Source: CAXSDR01 sp964236445
GTDB lineage: Bacteria; Actinomycetota; Actinomycetes; Motilibacterales; Motilibacteraceae
Length of the DNA: 28,779 nucleotides
Assembly (NCBI GenBank): GCA_964236445.1
Contig: CAXSDR010000041.1
Span: 1-28,779, forward strand
Direction: 5' to 3'
Under the pieces are notes generated by a model. The model worked only from the letters and a program-made list of their open reading frames with translations, did no database searches and was not told where the DNA came from. Shown piece after piece: positions 22,225 to 28,779 of the stretch. A program made the position numbers and the translations under genes. Positions within the stretch are counted from its first letter, which is position 1. Each line of letters opens with the position of its first letter.

Positions 22225-23043
22225 CTAGGCCCCGGTGACGAAATCGATGAGCTCTTCGACCCTGCCGAGCAGGGTCGGCTCGAGGTCGGCGTAGGTGCTC
22301 ACCCGACCCAGGATCCGCCGCCAGGCGGCTGGCGGGTCCACCGGCCACCCGAGTGCTGCGCACACGCCTTCCTTCCACGGCACGGCCCGCGGGACCTCAG
22401 GCCAGGCGCCGATCCCGAGGACCGATGGGCGTACGGCCTGCCAGACGTCGACGTAGGGATGACCCAGGACGCGCACGTGCGGGGAGGTGACGGACGCGGC
22501 GATCCGGCTCTCCTTCGAGCCCGCGACGAGGTGGTCGACCAGGACCCCGACCCGCCGGTGCGGCGCCGGGCCGAACTCCCTGACGTAGGCGGCGAGGTCG
22601 TCGATGCCGTGCAGCGGCTCGACGACCACGCCCTCGATGCGCAGGTCGTCGCCCCAGACCTTCTCCACCAGCTCGGCGTCGTGCTTGCCCTCGACCCAGA
22701 TCCGGCTCTCGCGGGCGACGCGCGCGCGCTGCCCGTGCACGGCCACCGACCCGCTCGCTGTCCGGGCGGGGAGTCGGGGGGTGACGTCCTGCCCGGTGCG
22801 CCGGACGAGGCGACAGGCCATGCCCTCGAACAGGAAGCCGGGCCCTAGCGGGAAGCTGCGTCGCGCGCCGAACCGGTCCTCCAGCTCGACGATGATGCCG
22901 CCCGGCTGCTTCTCCACGGCCACGATCGCGCCGCAGAACCCGCTCTGCGGGTCCTCCACGACGGTGCCGAGATCGGCCGCGACCTGGGGCAGCTCGGGCT
23001 TGGCAGCTCGGGGCTCGAGCGCGGAGGGACCATAGGGCAGCAC
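22225..23043 (-). CDS. DUF3097 family protein, possibly TOPRIM-related
   Basis: The 272-residue protein matches the actinobacterial DUF3097 family as I recall it. A small N-terminal domain (about 30-80) includes SGFCGAIVAVEKQPGGIIVELED and FPLGPGFLFEG. The middle part begins with SRIWVEGKHDAELVEKVWGDDLR and continues to VGVLVDHLVAGSKESRIA. The EGKxD phrase (Glu118) and a hydrophobic strand ending in Asp170 followed by G-x4-R resemble the TOPRIM fold of RNase M5 and primases, but the second Asp of DxD is missing. A nucleic-acid role is inference. GTG at 23043 is the start, and TAACGT seven bases upstream (23056-23051) suggests a leaderless transcript. It is divergent from hrcA. Confidence 0.8.
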   Translation of the reverse strand: MLPYGPSALEPRAAKPELPQVAADLGTVVEDPQSGFCGAIVAVEKQPGGIIVELEDRFGARRSFPLGPGFLFEGMACRLVRRTGQDVTPRLPARTASGSVAVHGQRARVARESRIWVEGKHDAELVEKVWGDDLRIEGVVVEPLHGIDDLAAYVREFGPAPHRRVGVLVDHLVAGSKESRIAASVTSPHVRVLGHPYVDVWQAVRPSVLGIGAWPEVPRAVPWKEGVCAALGWPVDPPAAWRRILGRVSTYADLEPTLLGRVEELIDFVTGA

Positions 23044-23050
23044 CGGCGCG

Positions 23051-23056
23051 ACGTTA
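23051..23056 (-). promoter_or_regulatory. Likely -10 element of the DUF3097 gene (leaderless)
   Basis: On the minus strand TAACGT ends seven bases before the GTG at 23043, the same arrangement as at comEA and comEC. No ribosome-binding site is visible. Confidence 0.45.
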
Positions 23057-23211
23057 CCGGCGGGCCGGTGTCAGCCTGCGGATGTCACGTCGACCGGCGT
23101 GGTCCCGGCCGCTCCGGTCGAACGATCGACGACCTGACGCGCCACCTGACCGCCCCGCACTCCACGCGTCGCGTGATGCCTCGCGCGAGGGCACGCCGGC
23201 CCCCTCACCAT

Positions 23212-23217
23212 TAGGAT
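23212..23217 (+). promoter_or_regulatory. Candidate -10 element of hrcA
   Basis: TAGGAT fits the TAnnnT consensus. Its last base is the first base of the CIRCE element, so the transcript would start within CIRCE and HrcA binding would block it. A -35 is not obvious. Confidence 0.5.
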
Positions 23218-23243
23218 TGGCACTTGGTCGTGATGAGTGCCAG
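23217..23243. promoter_or_regulatory. CIRCE operator of the hrcA-dnaJ operon
   Basis: TTGGCACTT-N9-GAGTGCCAG matches the CIRCE consensus TTAGCACTC-N9-GAGTGCTAA, with the standard nine-base spacer. The core GCACT/AGTGC is intact. The outer A/T pair is replaced by G/C in both arms, a symmetric change. The element lies 26 bases upstream of the hrcA ATG, the expected place for autoregulation by HrcA. Confidence 0.9.
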
Positions 23244-23269
23244 TTCTGACGAGCGTGAAGGAGGTCGGC

Positions 23270-24340
23270 ATGGGAGAAGAGCGCAAGCTGGCCGTCCTGC
23301 GGGCGATCGTCGAGGACTACGTCCGCACCCACGAGCCGGTCGGCTCCAAGTCGCTGGCCGAGCGCCACAACCTCGGCGTCTCGCCGGCCACTATCCGCAA
23401 CGACATGGCGGTGCTCGAGGAGGAGGGCTACATCGCCCAGCCCCACACCAGCGCCGGTCGTGTCCCCACCGACAAGGGCTACCGGCTCTTCGTCGACCGG
23501 CTCGCCAGTGTGAAGCCGCTGTCGGTGGCCGAGCGCCGCGCGATCTCGACGTTCCTCGACGGGTCGATCGACCTCGACGACGTCGTGGCGCGCACGGTGC
23601 GCCTGCTTGCACAGGTGACGCGCCAGGCGGCCGTCGTGCAATATCCCTCGCTCACGCGCTCGTCGATCCGCCACGTCGAGCTGGTGGCGCTGGGCGCCTC
23701 GCGCGTCATGCTCGTGCTCATCACCGACACAGGCAGGGTCGAGCAGCGCGTGGTCGAGTGTCCGCCCGAAGGTGCCGGCCGCGGCGCCCCGGGAGATGGC
23801 GGCGAAATGGGGGATACGGGAGATATGGGCGACACCCTCGTCGCAGACCTCCGCAGCCGCCTCAACTCCGCCCTCGCGGGCGTACGCCTCGCTGATGCCC
23901 CGCCAGCCCTCGCCGGGCTGCGTGAAGCGTTCCCCGAGTCACAACGCCCCGCGGTCGATGTGGTCCTGGCGACGCTCATGGAGACCCTCATCGAACAGCG
24001 CGAGGAGCGTGTCGTCCTCGCGGGCGCAGCGAACCTCGCGCGGTTCGGCCAGGACTTCCCGCTCACGATCCAGCCGGTCCTCGACGCCCTGGAGGAGCAG
24101 GTCGTCCTGCTGCGTCTGGTCGGTGAGGCGACGACCGCCTCGACCGTGACGGTGCGCATCGGCGGAGAGAACCCCGAGGGGCTCACCTCCACCGCGGTCG
24201 TCAGCGTCGGCTACGGCGCCGGTGAGCACACTGTGGGTGGCATGGGGGTTCTCGGACCCATGCGCATGGACTACCCCTCGACGATGGGTGCGGTGCGAGC
24301 AGTCGCCCGCTACGTCGGTCAGATCCTCGCCGAGTCGTGA
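23270..24340 (+). CDS. hrcA: Heat-inducible transcription repressor HrcA
   Basis: HrcA represses heat-shock genes by binding CIRCE and is kept active by GroEL. The 356 residues have the N-terminal winged helix (KLAVLRAIVEDYVRTHEPVGSKSLAERHNLGVSPATIRNDM and so on, about 5-75), with the family phrase HTSAGRVPTDKGYR at 59-72, then the GAF-like domain and the C-terminal VVSVGYG segment. A low-complexity insert at about 165-190 contains GEMGDTGDMGDT, coded by three tandem nine-base units. The ATG at 23270 has GGAGG seven bases upstream. A CIRCE element precedes the gene. dnaJ follows with a four-base overlap, so the operon is autoregulated. Confidence 0.97.
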   Translation: MGEERKLAVLRAIVEDYVRTHEPVGSKSLAERHNLGVSPATIRNDMAVLEEEGYIAQPHTSAGRVPTDKGYRLFVDRLASVKPLSVAERRAISTFLDGSIDLDDVVARTVRLLAQVTRQAAVVQYPSLTRSSIRHVELVALGASRVMLVLITDTGRVEQRVVECPPEGAGRGAPGDGGEMGDTGDMGDTLVADLRSRLNSALAGVRLADAPPALAGLREAFPESQRPAVDVVLATLMETLIEQREERVVLAGAANLARFGQDFPLTIQPVLDALEEQVVLLRLVGEATTASTVTVRIGGENPEGLTSTAVVSVGYGAGEHTVGGMGVLGPMRMDYPSTMGAVRAVARYVGQILAES

Positions 24341-25491
24341 CGGAGACCCGAAGCGTGCCTACGCAAGACCTCTATGCCGTGCTCGGTGTCGCCCGCGACG
24401 CGAGCTCCGACGAGATCAGAAAGGCTTATCGCCGACTGGCGCGTGAGCTGCACCCCGATGTCAACCCCGACCCGGAGACGCAGGAGCGGTTCAAGGACGT
24501 CACGCGGGCCTATGAGGTGTTGTCCGACGGCACCAAGCGCGAGCAGTACGACCTCGGTGGCGACCCCTTCAGCCAGAGCAGCGGCTTCGGTGCGGGCTTC
24601 GGCTTCACCGACATCATGGACGCCTTCTTCGGCGGGGCCGGCGGTGGCGCCGGTGCAGGCCGCGGCCCGCGACCGCGGCAGCGCCGAGGCCAGGACGCTC
24701 TGATCCGCATGGACCTCGATCTGGCCGAGACGGCCTTCGGCACGACGCGCGAGCTGCAGGTCGACACGGCCGTCGCCTGTCCGACATGCCAGGGCGCGGG
24801 CACGGCTGCCGGCACGTCGCCACAGCTGTGCCAGGTCTGCAAGGGCCGTGGGGAGACCCAGCAGGTCACCCGTTCCTTCCTCGGGCAGGTGCTGACGAGT
24901 CGGCCCTGCGCTGCCTGCCAGGGTTTCGGCACCGTCATCCCGCACCCGTGCCACGAGTGTGACGGCGAGGGGCGCGTACGCACCCGCCGCACGGTCAACC
25001 TCAAGGTGCCTGCGGGGGTCGACACGGGCACACGCATCCAGCTTGCCGGTCAGGGCGAGGTGGGCGCCGGTGCGGGCCCGCCCGGCGACCTCTATGTCGA
25101 GGTGGTCGAGCGCCCGCACGAGCTGTTCACGCGCTCCGGTGACGACCTGCACTGCACCGTCACCCTGCCCATGAGCGCCGCGGCCCTCGGCACCGCGGTG
25201 GAGCTCGAGACCCTCGACGGCACGCAGCTCGTCGACATCCGCCCCGGGACGCAGTCGGGACAGGTGATCCCGCTGCGCGAGCGGGGGGTGAACCACCTGC
25301 GTGGCGGTGGGCGCGGTGACCTGCTGATCCACGTCGACGTCGTGACCCCGACGAAGCTCGACGACCGCCAGGAGTCGCTGCTGCACGAGCTCGCCGAGCT
25401 GCGCGGCGAGGCCCGGCCGGCCGGCCAGTTCGCGCCGGGGCAGCACGGGTTCTTCTCGAAGCTGCGCGACGCGTTCAACGGGCGTACGTGA
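24337..25491 (+). CDS. dnaJ: Chaperone protein DnaJ
   Basis: DnaJ is the Hsp40 co-chaperone that stimulates the ATPase of DnaK and delivers unfolded substrates. The protein has the full type I layout: J domain (about 10-73) with the HPD motif at 39-41, a Gly/Phe-rich region (74-108), a zinc-finger domain with four CxxCxGxG repeats (CPTCQGAG, CQVCKGRG, CAACQGFG, CHECDGEG; about 148-212) and the C-terminal substrate domain. It is 384 residues from the GTG at 24337, which overlaps the hrcA stop (GTGA). A GTG at 24355, with GGAG nine bases upstream, is a good alternative start. Linked to hrcA and away from dnaK, it is the second DnaJ usual in actinobacteria. Confidence 0.96.
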   Translation: MTETRSVPTQDLYAVLGVARDASSDEIRKAYRRLARELHPDVNPDPETQERFKDVTRAYEVLSDGTKREQYDLGGDPFSQSSGFGAGFGFTDIMDAFFGGAGGGAGAGRGPRPRQRRGQDALIRMDLDLAETAFGTTRELQVDTAVACPTCQGAGTAAGTSPQLCQVCKGRGETQQVTRSFLGQVLTSRPCAACQGFGTVIPHPCHECDGEGRVRTRRTVNLKVPAGVDTGTRIQLAGQGEVGAGAGPPGDLYVEVVERPHELFTRSGDDLHCTVTLPMSAAALGTAVELETLDGTQLVDIRPGTQSGQVIPLRERGVNHLRGGGRGDLLIHVDVVTPTKLDDRQESLLHELAELRGEARPAGQFAPGQHGFFSKLRDAFNGRT

Positions 25492-26243
25492 GCCTGCCGC
25501 TCTTCCTCGTCGAACCGGCGCAGGTGAGCGATGCGGTGGCGGGCGGTGAGCTCACGCTCGGGGGGGCCGAAGGCCGTCATGCGGCGGCGGTGCGGCGCAT
25601 CGCCGCCCAGGAGCGCATCGACCTCGCCGACGGTCGCGGACGTCGGGTCGGCTGCACGGTGACCGCCGCCGGTCGCGACGGGCTCGTGCTGCACGTCGAC
25701 GCCGTGACCGACGAGCCGGCTCCGGTCAACCGGCTCGTCGTCGTGCAGGCGCTCGCCAAGGGCGACCGCGGTGAGCTGGCTGTCGAGCTGCTGACCGAGG
25801 TCGGTGCAGACGTCGTCGTGCCGTGGCAGGCAGCTCGCTCGATCGTGGCGTGGCGTGGGGAGCGGGGCGACAAGGCGTTGCTGCGCTGGCGCTCCACCGC
25901 GCGCGAAGCCGCGAAGCAGTCGAGGCGTGCCTGGGTCCCCGAGGTCCCTGCGCCGCACACCACGCGCGAGGTGGCGACGCTGCTGTCCTCCGCCGCTCTC
26001 GCCGGCATCCTGCACGAGACGGCCACCGCTGCGCTGGCGGCCGCCAGCGTGCCTGACTCCGGTGACGTGGTGGTCGTCGTCGGCCCTGAGGGCGGCATCA
26101 ACGACGATGAGCTCGCCGCGTTCGACGACGCCGGTGCGACGGCCTACCGGCTCGGGCCGACCGTCATGCGCACGTCGACCGCCGGAGCCGCCGCAGTCGC
26201 GGTGCTGTTGAGCCGCAGCGCGCGGTGGGCATTCCCCGGCTGA
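25488..26243 (+). CDS. rsmE: 16S rRNA (uracil(1498)-N(3))-methyltransferase RsmE
   Basis: RsmE methylates N3 of U1498 in 16S rRNA using S-adenosylmethionine. The 251 residues have the N-terminal PUA-like domain (HAAAVRRIAAQERIDLADGRG) and the C-terminal SPOUT knot. Knot landmarks are VVVQALAKGDRGELAVELLTEVGADVVVPW, the KALLRWRSTAREAAKQSRRAWVP stretch, VVGPEGGINDDEL and LGPTVMRTSTAGAAAVAVL. The last motif has Ser where many relatives have Glu (RTETA), as I recall for actinobacterial homologues. It starts with GTG overlapping the dnaJ stop by four bases, so the heat-shock operon hrcA-dnaJ-rsmE is fully overlapping. It converges on the next gene with five bases between the stops. Confidence 0.95.
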   Translation: MSLPLFLVEPAQVSDAVAGGELTLGGAEGRHAAAVRRIAAQERIDLADGRGRRVGCTVTAAGRDGLVLHVDAVTDEPAPVNRLVVVQALAKGDRGELAVELLTEVGADVVVPWQAARSIVAWRGERGDKALLRWRSTAREAAKQSRRAWVPEVPAPHTTREVATLLSSAALAGILHETATAALAAASVPDSGDVVVVVGPEGGINDDELAAFDDAGATAYRLGPTVMRTSTAGAAAVAVLLSRSARWAFPG

Positions 26244-26248
26244 GCGGT

Positions 26249-27217
26249 TCAGCCCCGGACGGTGATCAGCTTGCTGTCCTCCGCGACCGGGGGAGCCCCG
26301 GCGTCACCCGACTCGTCGGGGGCGTACGCGCGAACGACGTAGGTGCCGGCTGGCAACGTGACCTTCACCTTCCATGCCGCTCGCGCCGGACCGGCCTCGG
26401 CGGCGGTCGCCGAACCGCTCGCGACGACCTTGCCCGTGGCGGTGTCCTGGTGGACCTCCCAGGCCACGGTCGCCTCGAACGTCGAGGCGATCCCCTCGAC
26501 GGTGAAGGGCGAGCTCGTGATCGCGGCTTGCACCGGCGAGGTGAGCCACACCAGCCCCTCGGTGTCGATGCGCGGCGCGCGGCTGACGGGCTGACCCAGC
26601 GGCTTGCCGTCCACGAGCACGCGCACCTTGAGCGCGGCGTCCTGCTCCACCGCCGTGACGGTGTAGACGATCTGCTGCACCGCAGCGGCGGCCACGGCAC
26701 CGTCCAGGCTTGCCGTGTCAGGCGCTCGGGTCAACGTCACGGTGGCCGTCTTGCCCGAGCGTTCGTAGCTCGACACCGTCGCGCCCTGCCAGAGGCTTCG
26801 GTAGTCCGGGTCCAGGGGCTGCTGCGCCAGCTCGCGTAGGGCCGACAGGACGGATGAGTCCTTGGCAGGGTGGAACTCGCGATAGAGCCGCAGGCCCGAC
26901 TTGTCGTCCTTGACGAAATAGACGGGAACCGTCGAGCGGTTCTCGGACACCGGCGGCGCCGTCACCGCCTCGCTCGCGGTCGGCGCGCCCGACGTCGCCG
27001 CCGACGGCTCGGTGCTCGGCGGCGCCGAGGTCGCCGCTGGATCGGTGGCGCCGGGCCCGGCGGTGTCGCGGCTCGACCAGGACGCCGCAGCGACGCCGAG
27101 CGTCGCGGCCAGCACGATGGCGAGCGCAGCCCCGAGGACCACGACCGGCGTGGCGCGCCACCATCCACCTCGTGCGCCCGGGAAGTCGGTCCCCGAGGGA
27201 CCGTACGGGTCTGCCAT
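26249..27217 (-). CDS. Membrane-anchored GerMN and Gmad2 domain protein
   Basis: The 322-residue protein has a short cytoplasmic N-terminus, one membrane helix (about 23-46, TPVVVLGAALAIVLAATLGVAAA), an extracellular Ser/Thr/Pro/Ala linker (50-92), a GerMN domain (about 95-210, VPVYFVKDDKSGLRLYREF and AAVQQIVYTVTAVE) and a C-terminal Gmad2 immunoglobulin-like domain (about 222-320, LTSPVQAAITSSPFTVEGIASTFEATVAWEV). The GerMN-Gmad2 pair is known from spore-germination and lipoprotein-like proteins, but in non-sporulating actinobacteria its role is unknown. It probably acts at the cell surface. The ATG at 27217 has GAAGG close upstream. The frame is open above it, but without a credible protein. 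It faces the HIT gene across 147 bases. Confidence 0.82.
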   Translation of the reverse strand: MADPYGPSGTDFPGARGGWWRATPVVVLGAALAIVLAATLGVAAASWSSRDTAGPGATDPAATSAPPSTEPSAATSGAPTASEAVTAPPVSENRSTVPVYFVKDDKSGLRLYREFHPAKDSSVLSALRELAQQPLDPDYRSLWQGATVSSYERSGKTATVTLTRAPDTASLDGAVAAAAVQQIVYTVTAVEQDAALKVRVLVDGKPLGQPVSRAPRIDTEGLVWLTSPVQAAITSSPFTVEGIASTFEATVAWEVHQDTATGKVVASGSATAAEAGPARAAWKVKVTLPAGTYVVRAYAPDESGDAGAPPVAEDSKLITVRG

Positions 27218-27351
27218 GCCTTCGCCGCCTTCGTCGTCGCCGGGCCGGTGCCCGACAGGCCCATCTTGCCTGCTGTGCCGTCCGCAGGCCGGGCATCTGG
27301 GCTGCGCGCCGCGTTCCGGTCTCGGGCAGTCGGCGTGAGCCGGAGCGGGTC

Positions 27352-27357
27352 TACGCT
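27352..27357 (+). promoter_or_regulatory. Likely -10 element of the HIT gene (leaderless)
   Basis: TACGCT lies seven bases before the ATG at 27365, identical to the hexamer before leuS. No ribosome-binding site precedes the ATG. Confidence 0.45.
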
Positions 27358-27364
27358 GCTCGCC

Positions 27365-27730
27365 ATGCCGACCCCGCCCGGACCTCGACCGGACGCCAGC
27401 TGCCTGTTCTGCCGCATCGTCGCGGGCGACCTGCCCGCCACGGTGCTCGTCGACGAGCCCAGGGTGCTCGCGTTCGCCGACATCGCGCCGGTCGCGCCCG
27501 TGCACGTCCTCGTGGTTCCCAAGGCGCACTATCCCGACGTGGCGGCGCTGGCAGCGGCGGATCCCCAGGTTCTCGCCGAGCTCGTGTCGCTCGGCGCCCG
27601 GGTCGCGGCCCACGCGGGTAGGCCGTCGCACCGGCTGCTGTTCAACACCGGGCCCGACGCCGGGCAGACCGTCGGTCACGTTCATGGCCATGTGCTCGCA
27701 GGGGCTGCCATGCCCTGGCCGCCCGGGTAG
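27365..27730 (+). CDS. HIT (histidine triad) nucleotide-binding protein
   Basis: The 121-residue protein belongs to the HinT branch of the HIT superfamily, which hydrolyses nucleoside phosphoramidates and related AMP conjugates in the cytosol. Landmarks are CLFCRIVAGDLPATVLVDE (two cysteines as in zinc-binding relatives), VLAFADIAPVAPVHVLVVPKAHY, and the triad GHVHGHVLAG near the end, followed by the family terminus WPPG. The length is normal. An open frame extends upstream through the divergent gene, but the ATG at 27365 fits the family start and has TACGCT seven bases before it. phoH follows after 65 bases on the same strand, an order conserved in actinobacteria. Confidence 0.92.
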   Translation: MPTPPGPRPDASCLFCRIVAGDLPATVLVDEPRVLAFADIAPVAPVHVLVVPKAHYPDVAALAAADPQVLAELVSLGARVAAHAGRPSHRLLFNTGPDAGQTVGHVHGHVLAGAAMPWPPG

Positions 27731-27795
27731 CATCGACGGGTCATGTCCGTGCACGTCTGACGAGGGTGGGGCGAGCAGGCCGCCGAGGCCGACCC

Positions 27796-28779
27796 ATGGC
27801 GCAGTCACAGCAAGCTTCGACCAAGATCGTCGTTCCCGCGAGCCAGCCCATGGTGGCGCTGCTCGGAGCGGGGGACGAGCTCCTGCGAGTGGTCGAGCGA
27901 TCCTTTCCCTCGACCGACGTCCACGTCCGTGGCAACCAGATCACCGTCAGCGGTCCCGGGCCCGATGTCGCACTCGTGGAGCGGCTCCTCATCGAGCTGG
28001 TCGCTGTGCTGCGCACAGGTCAGAGCCTCAGCCCCGACGCCGTCGAGCGCAGCGTGGCCATGCTGCGCGACGAGACGCTCGAGCGGCCGGCCGACGTCCT
28101 GACGCTCTCGATCCTGAGCAACCGGGGCAAGACGATCCGGCCCAAGACGCTGAACCAGAAGCACTACGTCGAGGCGATCGACCGCAACACGATCGTCTTC
28201 GGCATCGGCCCGGCCGGCACGGGAAAGACCTATCTGGCGGTGGCGAAGGCTGTGCAGGCCTTGCAGGCCAAGCAGGTCACCCGCATCATCCTGACGCGAC
28301 CAGCGGTCGAGGCGGGCGAGCGGCTCGGCTTCCTGCCCGGCACGCTGAGCGAGAAGATCGACCCCTATCTCCGGCCGCTCTACGACGCACTGCAGGACAT
28401 GATCGACCCGGCCGCGATCCCGCGCATGATGACCGAGGGCATCATCGAGGTGGCCCCGCTGGCCTACATGCGTGGCCGCACGCTCAACGACGCGTTCATC
28501 ATCCTCGACGAGGCGCAGAACACCTCGGCCGAGCAGATGAAGATGTTCCTGACGAGGCTCGGTTTCGGCTCACGCATGGTGGTGACCGGTGACGTGACCC
28601 AGGTCGACCTGCCCCGTGGCACGACCAGCGGCCTGCGCGTCGTGCAGGACATCCTCGACGACGTCGACGACGTCGCGTTCTGCCGACTCACCGGCCAGGA
28701 CGTCGTACGCCACCGGCTGGTCAGCGACATCGTCGAGGCCTACGAGCGGTTCGACGCGAGCCATCCCGCGACGGTGCGC
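27796..28779 (+). CDS. phoH: PhoH family ATPase, cut by the right edge
   Basis: This PhoH/YbeZ-type cytosolic ATPase starts at the ATG at 27796 (GAGG seven bases upstream) and is still open at the last base, giving 328 visible codons. The family is usually only slightly longer, so just the C-terminal end is missing. An N-terminal KH-like region (TKIVVPASQPMVALLGAGDELL, VRGNQITVSGP) precedes the P-loop GPAGTGKT in the phrase FGIGPAGTGKTYLAVAKAV. Walker B is AFIILDEAQNTS. Further landmarks are TRPAVEAGERLGFLPG, RGRTLNDAFI and VTGDVTQVDLPRG. In bacteria the partner is the rRNA-processing nuclease YbeY, whose gene normally follows and may lie just outside the window. It is probably co-transcribed with the HIT gene. 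Confidence 0.95.
   Translation, partial: MAQSQQASTKIVVPASQPMVALLGAGDELLRVVERSFPSTDVHVRGNQITVSGPGPDVALVERLLIELVAVLRTGQSLSPDAVERSVAMLRDETLERPADVLTLSILSNRGKTIRPKTLNQKHYVEAIDRNTIVFGIGPAGTGKTYLAVAKAVQALQAKQVTRIILTRPAVEAGERLGFLPGTLSEKIDPYLRPLYDALQDMIDPAAIPRMMTEGIIEVAPLAYMRGRTLNDAFIILDEAQNTSAEQMKMFLTRLGFGSRMVVTGDVTQVDLPRGTTSGLRVVQDILDDVDDVAFCRLTGQDVVRHRLVSDIVEAYERFDASHPATVR

Noticed and set aside
27684..28592. Plus-strand open frame overlapping phoH in another frame
   Set aside because: The true frame from 27796 has Walker A and B motifs and runs off the window. The other frame is Arg/Gly/His-rich with no domain.

Overview
The window is a GC-rich chromosomal segment of an actinobacterium. The dense coding, GTG starts, four-base ATGA/GTGA overlaps and the gene order leuS, degV, comEA, comEC, holA, rpsT, lepA, hemW, hrcA, dnaJ, rsmE, HIT, phoH are typical of high-GC Actinomycetota. 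A Propionibacteriales or related lineage is likely, but I infer that from gene content and order, not from a phylogenetic marker.

Positions 1-8964 are the variable part. They hold the remnant of a Bcr/CflA drug-efflux transporter, a QorB-like quinone reductase divergent from an Rrf2 regulator with palindromic operator candidates between them, a DesK/LiaS-type two-component system facing a DUF4386 membrane protein, a CE7 esterase overlapping a DinB-like protein, an uncharacterised lipoprotein, and a membrane GGDEF protein whose signature reads KGDEF.

Positions 9012-21004 are conserved housekeeping genes: leucyl-tRNA synthetase and DegV (overlapping), the DNA-uptake genes comEA and comEC, DNA polymerase III delta (holA), ribosomal protein S20 on the opposite strand, elongation factor 4 (lepA) and the heme chaperone hemW. 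Positions 21020-23043 hold three minus-strand genes (DUF4870, RDD, DUF3097). Positions 23217-26243 form a CIRCE-controlled heat-shock operon, hrcA-dnaJ-rsmE, in which each downstream gene overlaps the one before by four bases. A GerMN/Gmad2 surface protein, a HIT protein and a phoH gene cut by the right edge close the window.

Two regulatory patterns stand out. First, comEA and comEC each carry a pair of DnaA-box-like sites (GTCCACAG or GTGCACAA). The sites are exactly 28 bp apart, and the inner one starts 45-46 bp before a TAnnnT hexamer. This suggests co-regulation of DNA-uptake genes by DnaA or another factor. Second, five genes without a convincing ribosome-binding site (leuS, comEA, comEC, DUF3097, HIT) have TAnnnT 6-7 bases before the start codon, as expected for leaderless transcripts. 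I found no CRISPR array, tRNA, rRNA, insertion sequence or prophage. No stretch longer than 300 bases lacks a gene.
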